A stretch of 64,000 bases of DNA. It comes from Deltaproteobacteria bacterium. Lineage in GTDB: Bacteria; Desulfobacterota; Syntrophobacteria; Syntrophobacterales; Syntrophobacteraceae. The position numbers and the translations under genes are program-made. Under the pieces are notes generated by a model that was not told where the DNA came from, searched no databases, and worked only from the letters and a program-made list of their open reading frames with translations. Below, piece after piece: positions 61,877 through 64,000 of the stretch. The stretch covers positions 1-64,000 of the forward strand of contig JAJXYD010000024.1 of the NCBI GenBank assembly GCA_021780695.1, in the 5' to 3' direction. Position 1 is the first letter of the stretch; the number at the start of each line of letters is the position of its first letter.

Positions 61877-64000
61877 ATGAAAAAAAACTCCAGAAACGAT
61901 GATGCACCGCGAATAGGCGTATTTGTGTGCCATTGCGGGTTGAATATCGCGGGAACAGTCGACTGCCCGAAGGTAGCCGCTGAAATCGCAAGGCTTGATA
62001 ACGTGGTCCATGCGCGCGACATCCAGTACGCCTGTTCGGAACCCGGCCAGCATGCCATAACCAAGGATATCGTCGAGCTTGGGCTTGAGCGCATCGTGAT
62101 CGCCTCCTGCTCCCCAAGGCTCCATGAGCCCACCTTTCGTCAGATGCTCGAACGGGCCGGCCTTAACCCTTACGTGCTCGAGATGGCGAATCTTAGGGAA
62201 CAGTGCAGCTGGGTTCACATAAACGAGCCCGGCGAGGCTACCCTTAAAGCCGTGGACCTTGTGAAAATGGCCGTTGCCAGGGCTTCGAAGCTCGAACCCC
62301 TTCAGAGCAGAAAAATTACCCTGAACAAGCGAACTCTGGTTATCGGAGGCGGCATCGCGGGCATCCAGGCGGCCCTCGACCTGGCCGATAACGGCTACGA
62401 GGTGGTCCTTGTGGAAAAGAGCCCATCGATTGGCGGCAACATGGCACGCCTCGATAAGACCTTTCCCACTATGGACTGTTCGATTTGAATACTCGGTCCT
62501 AAAATGACCGATGCCGGTCGGCATCCCAATATAAAGGTTATGACGCTCTCCGAAGTTATCGACGTGAAGGGCTACGTGGGCAACTTCGATGTCAAGATTT
62601 TAAAGAAAGCCAGATACGTTTCGGAAAAAGATTGCACTGCCTGCGGCGACTGCACCCGGGTATGTCCTGTCGTGCGCCCCGACGAGTTCAATTCGGGGCT
62701 CTCCTCCAGAAGGGCCGTTTACTCCCCCTTCCCCCAGGCCGTGCCGTCGGCTTACGTTATAAATATAAACGAATGCCTGGGCCACAACCCGGTCGTGTGC
62801 GGCAAGTGCGTTGAGGTGTGCGAAAAAAAGTGCATCAATTTCCACATGTCCGATGAGGAAGTGGTGGAAAGGGTGGGCAGCATCGTTGTGGCAACGGGCG
62901 TTGAGGCCTACGATCCCACGGAACTCGACGAATACGGCTACACGCGCTATGAAAATGTACTGAGCAGCCTCGAACTCGAACGGCTTGTTAGCGCCGGCGG
63001 CCCCAGCGGAGGCGAACTTATCAGGCCCTCGGACAGAAAGGTGCCCAAATCGATCGGCTTTGTCCAGTGCGTGGGATCGCGTTCGGCGGGTAAAGGCGCA
63101 TCGTATTGCTCAAACATCTGCTGCATGAACACGATAAAAAGCACCCTTGTCCTTAAGGAACATCATCCCGAAATCGAGATCAAGGTCTTTTATATAGACA
63201 TCCGCGCCTTTGGAAAAGGCTTCGAAGACCTCTATACCAAAAGCCGAAGCCTGGGGGTGCAGTTTATAAGAGGGCTTCCCGGAAGTATCGTCGAAACCGC
63301 CGATAAAGGGCTGCGGGTGGCTGTCGATAACGGCGCAAGCGGCAAGATAGTCTTTCACGATCTTGACATGCTGGTCCTGGCGGTTGGATTAAAACCGGCC
63401 AAGACCACTAAAAAACTTCAGGAAATGCTCGGGCTCCAGCTTACCTCCGATGGATTTTTCCTTGAAGCCCACCCGAAGCTTCAGCCAGTCGACGCGGCCA
63501 CCAGGGGAATTTTCTTCGCCGGATGCGCCGAAGGCCCAAAAGACATAAAAGATTCCGTGACACAGGGGTCGGCTGCCGCCGCGCGGGTTGCGCGGCTGCT
63601 CCACCGGGGCGAGATGCTCTCCGAGCCCATTACCGCCGAGGTGGAAGCCGAAAAGTGCAAGTTCTGCGCAAGATGCGTGGAAGTCTGCCCCTACGGGGCT
63701 ATAAGCCTTGATACAAAGCGGAAGCTCCCCGCCGTGGTAAACCCGGCGGCCTGCGCCGGATGCGGGACCTGCGCGGCCGAATGCCCCTTCGATGCCATCG
63801 TTATGAACCACTACACCGACGAGCAGATCATGGGGCAGGTCGATAACCTCCTGTCCGAAAACCCCGAAAACAGGATTCTCGTTTTCGCATGCAACTGGTG
63901 CTCCTATGCGGGAGCCGATTACGCCGGGGTATCGCGCCTGCAATATCCGCCAAGCGTCCGGCTCGTTCGCACCATGTGCTCCGGGCGCGTCGATGAGTCC
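61877..64000 (+). CDS. hdrA: HdrA with in-frame UGA (selenocysteine), fused to MvhD; truncated by window edge
   Basis: Flavin-bifurcating Hdr subunit; 708 codons are inside the window and the frame is still open. IGVFVCHCGLNIAG (12-25) and VIGGGIAGIQAALDLADNGY (FAD site, ~153) precede FPTMDCSI-UGA-ILGPKM, where residue 204 is encoded by TGA at 62486-62488. Homologues have Cys or Sec there. The frame resumes with CTACGDCTRVCP (253), CGKCVEVC, QCVGSR...YCSNICC (the C-x12-C-x3-CC cluster), then CKFCARCVEVCP (594) and CAGCGTCAAECP. From ~665 an MvhD domain begins (CNWCSYAGADYAG). A SECIS-like hairpin follows the UGA. Selenocysteine is inferred, not proven. Confidence 0.9.
62510..62525 (+). promoter_or_regulatory. 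candidate bacterial SECIS hairpin
   Basis: GATGCC-GGTC-GGCATC forms a 6-bp stem with the GGUC loop 27 nt after the UGA codon at 62488, within the 16-37 nt range seen in bacteria, where a G is expected at the start of the apical loop. A competing 5-bp hairpin CGGTC/GACCG (62494-62510) also exists. Binding by SelB is inferred. Confidence 0.65.

Overview
The window (about 55% G+C by eye, dense coding on both strands) looks like a chromosomal segment of an anaerobic, sulfate-reducing or syntrophic member of the Desulfobacterota (old Deltaproteobacteria). The evidence is the combination of a 2-oxoacid:ferredoxin oxidoreductase operon followed by heterodisulfide-reductase-like (Hdr) genes, a B12-dependent class II ribonucleotide reductase, MucR-type regulators, an AmmeMemoRadiSam enzyme and an HdrA with an in-frame UGA. 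Genus cannot be fixed from sequence reading alone.

Layout. 1-1000: an IS21-like remnant that cuts a tyrosine integrase whose 3' end abuts the 3' end of ssrA (tmRNA, minus strand), the signature of an island boundary. 1.4-5.1 kb (minus): lgt, a CoA-transferase/GNAT fusion and a PD-(D/E)XK-like protein. 5.2-8.1 kb (plus): a His-rich small protein, mobA, moeA and a CDP-alcohol phosphatidyltransferase. 8.2-15.3 kb: two small regulators, a PlsC-type acyltransferase, a monofunctional endonuclease III relative, the AMMECR/Memo radical SAM enzyme, a methyltransferase, ilvD and a 52-residue membrane protein. 16.3-20.9 kb: msbA, two glycosyltransferases and a sulfotransferase (cell surface). 20.9-24.5 kb: a scarred accessory patch with a dTDP-rhamnose reductase scrap, a one-chain HTH/ATPase/STAS-like regulator, an IS256 scrap, a 22-bp perfect inverted repeat and a dead integrase next to tRNA-Pro. 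24.6-32.7 kb: GGDEF protein, LOG-like protein, pcm, a large unrecognised protein, a glycosyltransferase, an exported hemerythrin-like protein and a B12-type radical SAM protein. 33-38 kb: tandem Hsp20 genes behind a CIRCE-like operator, a TPR protein, nfi and nrdJ. 38.2-48.3 kb (plus): ilvB-ilvN-ilvC-psd-pssA-leuC-leuD-leuB-asd-rsmD-coaD, a branched-chain amino acid run with the phosphatidylethanolamine pathway nested inside. 48.9-53.5 kb: tRNA-His, a LmbE-type deacetylase, glycerate kinase, rsmA and tsaD. 53.9-64 kb (plus): korDABC, a giant 1116-residue flavin/iron-sulfur protein, an MvhD-HdrC-HdrB fusion and HdrA, cut by the window edge.

The most interesting part is the last 10 kb. Gene order and domain content suggest a soluble electron-transfer complex in which oxidation or synthesis of a 2-oxoacid through ferredoxin is tied to an Hdr-type flavin-bifurcating module. 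HdrA is interrupted by a UGA codon at the exact place where homologues have Cys or selenocysteine, and a hairpin with a GGUC loop follows at the right distance for a bacterial SECIS. The frame runs on for at least 504 more codons with all HdrA motifs and then enters a fused MvhD domain.

Other regulatory signals read directly from the sequence are a strong ssrA promoter, a CIRCE-like element on the heat-shock operon, an unusual Ile/Leu/Val-rich leader in frame with ilvB, and several intrinsic terminators.
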